Positions 19,366-21,498 of a stretch of 21,498 bases of DNA are shown here, one piece after another. This DNA is from Phlegmacium glaucopus (taxonomy: Eukaryota > Basidiomycota > Agaricomycetes > Agaricales > Cortinariaceae). The stretch lies in assembly GCA_015039465.1 (NCBI GenBank), contig MU130619.1:152062-173559 (forward strand). Direction: 5' to 3'. The notes under the pieces are model-generated. The model made no database searches, was not told where the DNA came from, and saw only the letters and a program-made list of their open reading frames with translations. Within the stretch, counting starts at the first letter, position 1. Each line of letters begins with the position of its first letter. The translations under genes were made by a program, and so were the position numbers.

Positions 19366-21498
19366 CTACCTCGTGGTGGAAGGTTGAGTCGAGCCATGCA
19401 ATTTGTCGCAATATGGCTGGCAGAGCGGACACCTTTCGAGCTGGGATAGGATAGTAAGCCTATGTAAGACATCTTGCAATTGAGACACGCACGCAACAGC
19501 ATTATATAGGTCGGACATGAGCTTGTGGTAAAATTCTGGATGCTCTTCGCGCAGCGTATTGAGGAAAAGCTCATGTCCTCGGTAAATAGATTCATAGGCA
19601 TCAGCGCGGAAGTCGCTCTTGGTTCGTTTGTAACCCTGGCTCCAGTCATCAAGCGAGGCATGGGCCTGACGGACATAAGCCACTCAGATGTAAGGATGAA
19701 TAATTACTGGCTTACCGATGTTGCCACAATGCAGACCATAGGGATCGGCAACTCGAGCTCATTCTTTCCTGGACCATCCGTGATACATGAGGAAAAACGA
19801 GCCTGGTATTTTTGCCCATATGTTCCACGGCTTCCTGTAAAAAAACATTCTTTCATGGAGGATATGATGCATGGATGAAAATATGGACGGTTAGTATCAA
19901 CACCTCCACCCTAAAAGATAAAAAACTACAAGTTAGAATGAGGAGATATCTTCATGACTTTCGAAAGAACGTACAGCTGCAGGGTAAATGTAATCCTGGT
20001 CTTCATTCGTAAGGGCCTTGACATGAGATCCGGCATCATCTCCAGCCAGAAGTTGGTAGAACCCCTCAACTTTCTTGTCGGTAATCCCCTTTGGGCGAGT
20101 ACGCAGATTGGAGACACGAGCATTAATCTGAAGTAAACAAAGGTCATAAGCGCATATTAGATCTGTATGATATGAGATGGTACCACTCGAGCACAAAGAT
20201 TTACTAGCTCGTCATCTACTTTAAGCCTTTTGATGATTTCAAAATACTTGAGGCGCTTCGAACAGTGGATGAAAACATCACGATGGAAAGTCTCAAACTC
20301 CACCTGTTCAGCAGCGGGGTATGCAGAATCGAATAAAAAATGTTCGGTAACCCGATTAACTGCGGAGCGTATCATCCTTTTCATGGGTTGAGGTTGTTTC
20401 ATAATACTTAGATTATGGGCGTCCCAGCAAATAGGTGTGTAATGGGCTTCCACAGGCCAGCCTCTGTTGACATCTTGAAACGCTTGACAGTCATCATCAT
20501 CGTGATTGTCGTCGTCGTTGTCGGCGGAGCCATCCACATCAGAAGCAGCATGGCCATGGGACTTGCGTCGGTTTCCGGCAGGCTAAGTTGAATGCGATGT
20601 TTGGGGTCAATGTAAAAGTACTTTGATAGTGAGAAAATACTTTACCTTTGTAGCGGCTGGGGCATGGGGCTTGGATTTCCATTTCGGAACCTGGAAATCA
20701 TGGATTCATTGAGTAATGCTACGTCAGGTCCTGATTTCAGGTTCTGACACTTGATCCTCTTGATCCTCCTCACCTTCTTCGTCCTCACCATCTTCGTCCA
20801 AGGCTCCATCAAACTCTGAGGCTGTCATTCCTGCCAGTTCATGATCAGGGAATGAACAATCCTGATCGTCTTCGAGGTGCTCGTTGTTGTCAAAAATATC
20901 CCAAGGGTCTGATGCGTCCATGACTGAGTCAATAGGATTTTGATTCCACCGAGGGCGCTGAAATGTCATTAAAGTTATTATACAAAAATATGACTATCAG
21001 TCAAAGAAAACGTACCTCAGACGACATTTTCTCTTTCAAGGAAGCCTTGTTGAGATGCAGCAGGTCCAAGTCATCAGGATCTTCATTGTCCAGCTCGTCT
21101 TCATCCTCGCTGGCCTTCCTACTGCTTTCAGACTCGGTTTCCGATTCAATATCACGAGCGTCTTTGGACGTGGTTGGTGCAGGATGGCGGCAAGTCACAG
21201 GGATGTTTGAATGCCTACTGACATCAACATCCATCACATCCTCGTCCTCATCGTCATCGTCATCGTCCACATCTATTACAACTGGCTTTCGACGAGTCAC
21301 TGAAATGAAATGTTGAATAAATGAATTTGAGACCACTGTTAGAACATACCTGCCGTTGCACGCTTTTTTGGCTCCACTGTTGCTGAAGCTACTGAGAATG
21401 AGTCGCGACATACCAGATGTGTAATGGAATACAAATACATACCATTCTTGGTCTTCTTCAACAGTGGTTCTTCAGATTCAACATGAGAACCTGATCGT
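19366..21498 (-). CDS. DUF6532-domain protein, 5' end outside the window
   Basis: Exons in coding order: 21498-21443 (partial), 21391-21350, 21299-21016, 20957-20751, 20690-20646, 20582-20187, 20127-19975, 19910-19716, 19665-19366. All introns are GT-AG, 50-64 nt, and keep frame, giving 558 visible residues. The N-terminal part is strongly acidic and low-complexity (VIDVDDDDDDEDED, DEDGEDEEGEEDQEDQ), with a basic KKRA patch. The C-terminal domain matches the fungal DUF6532 pattern: VTEHFLFDSAYPAAEQ, CSKRLKYFEIIKRLKVDD, YFHPCIISSMKECFF, LPIPMVCIVATSAHASLDDW, DAYESIYRGHELF and FYHKLMSDLYNAV. The family has no known function and is much expanded in Agaricomycetes. The acidic and basic stretches suggest a nuclear protein, but that is inference. 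Nothing indicates decay in the visible part. Confidence 0.82.

Noticed and set aside
19525..19878. 117-codon plus-strand frame
   Set aside because: Antisense to DUF6532 exons that join in phase and carry conserved motifs.

Overview
The window looks like an accessory, transposon-rich stretch of a basidiomycete (most likely Agaricomycete) nuclear genome. The DNA is AT-rich. The genes are broken by many short GT-AG introns, mostly 43-63 nt, and no long single ORF exists. The protein families I recognise from memory (a Plavaka/CACTA-type transposase, a DUF6532 protein, a JmjC-like cupin protein, and orphan PHD-like and OB-like proteins) are typical of Agaricomycetes. No database search was possible, so family names rest on recognised motifs. 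Exon models come from joining open frames at GT-AG sites with matching phase.

Layout, left to right. 1-543: no supported gene. 544-4424 (minus): a 12-exon gene for a JmjC-like protein of about 1041 aa in which the iron-binding residues appear to be replaced. 4425-5550: intergenic, with a weak relic resembling a retrotransposon RNase H. 5551-6650: nine copies of a hairpin-bearing minisatellite with two spacer lengths. 6810-8452 (plus): a 7-exon gene with an all-cysteine PHD-like finger and a C-terminal zinc ribbon (453 aa). 9193-11191 (minus) and 11282-12528 (plus): two multi-intron genes transcribed away from each other from a shared gap of about 90 bp. The minus gene has an in-frame TGA or an alternative intron. 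The plus gene has an OB-fold-like segment, and its last exon runs into a transposon.

12404-13413 is a roughly 1.0 kb non-autonomous element with 28-bp terminal inverted repeats and arrays of a CCTGAGG-type decamer. 13829-14485 is a second, unrelated 657-bp element with 52-bp inverted repeats that match at 51 of 52 positions. 15139-18929 is a decayed Plavaka-like DNA transposon: a small gene on the minus strand and a large transposase on the plus strand, divergent from a 67-bp gap. The transposase has two clear frameshifts, a third possible one, and has lost its C-terminus. 19366-21498 (minus) is a DUF6532 gene that runs off the right edge.

The most interesting unit is the divergent pair at 9193-12528 next to the PHD-like gene. 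None has a known function. The clustering of such lineage-restricted genes among transposons could reflect transposon cargo, domesticated factors or a genome-defence system, but the sequence alone does not decide between these.
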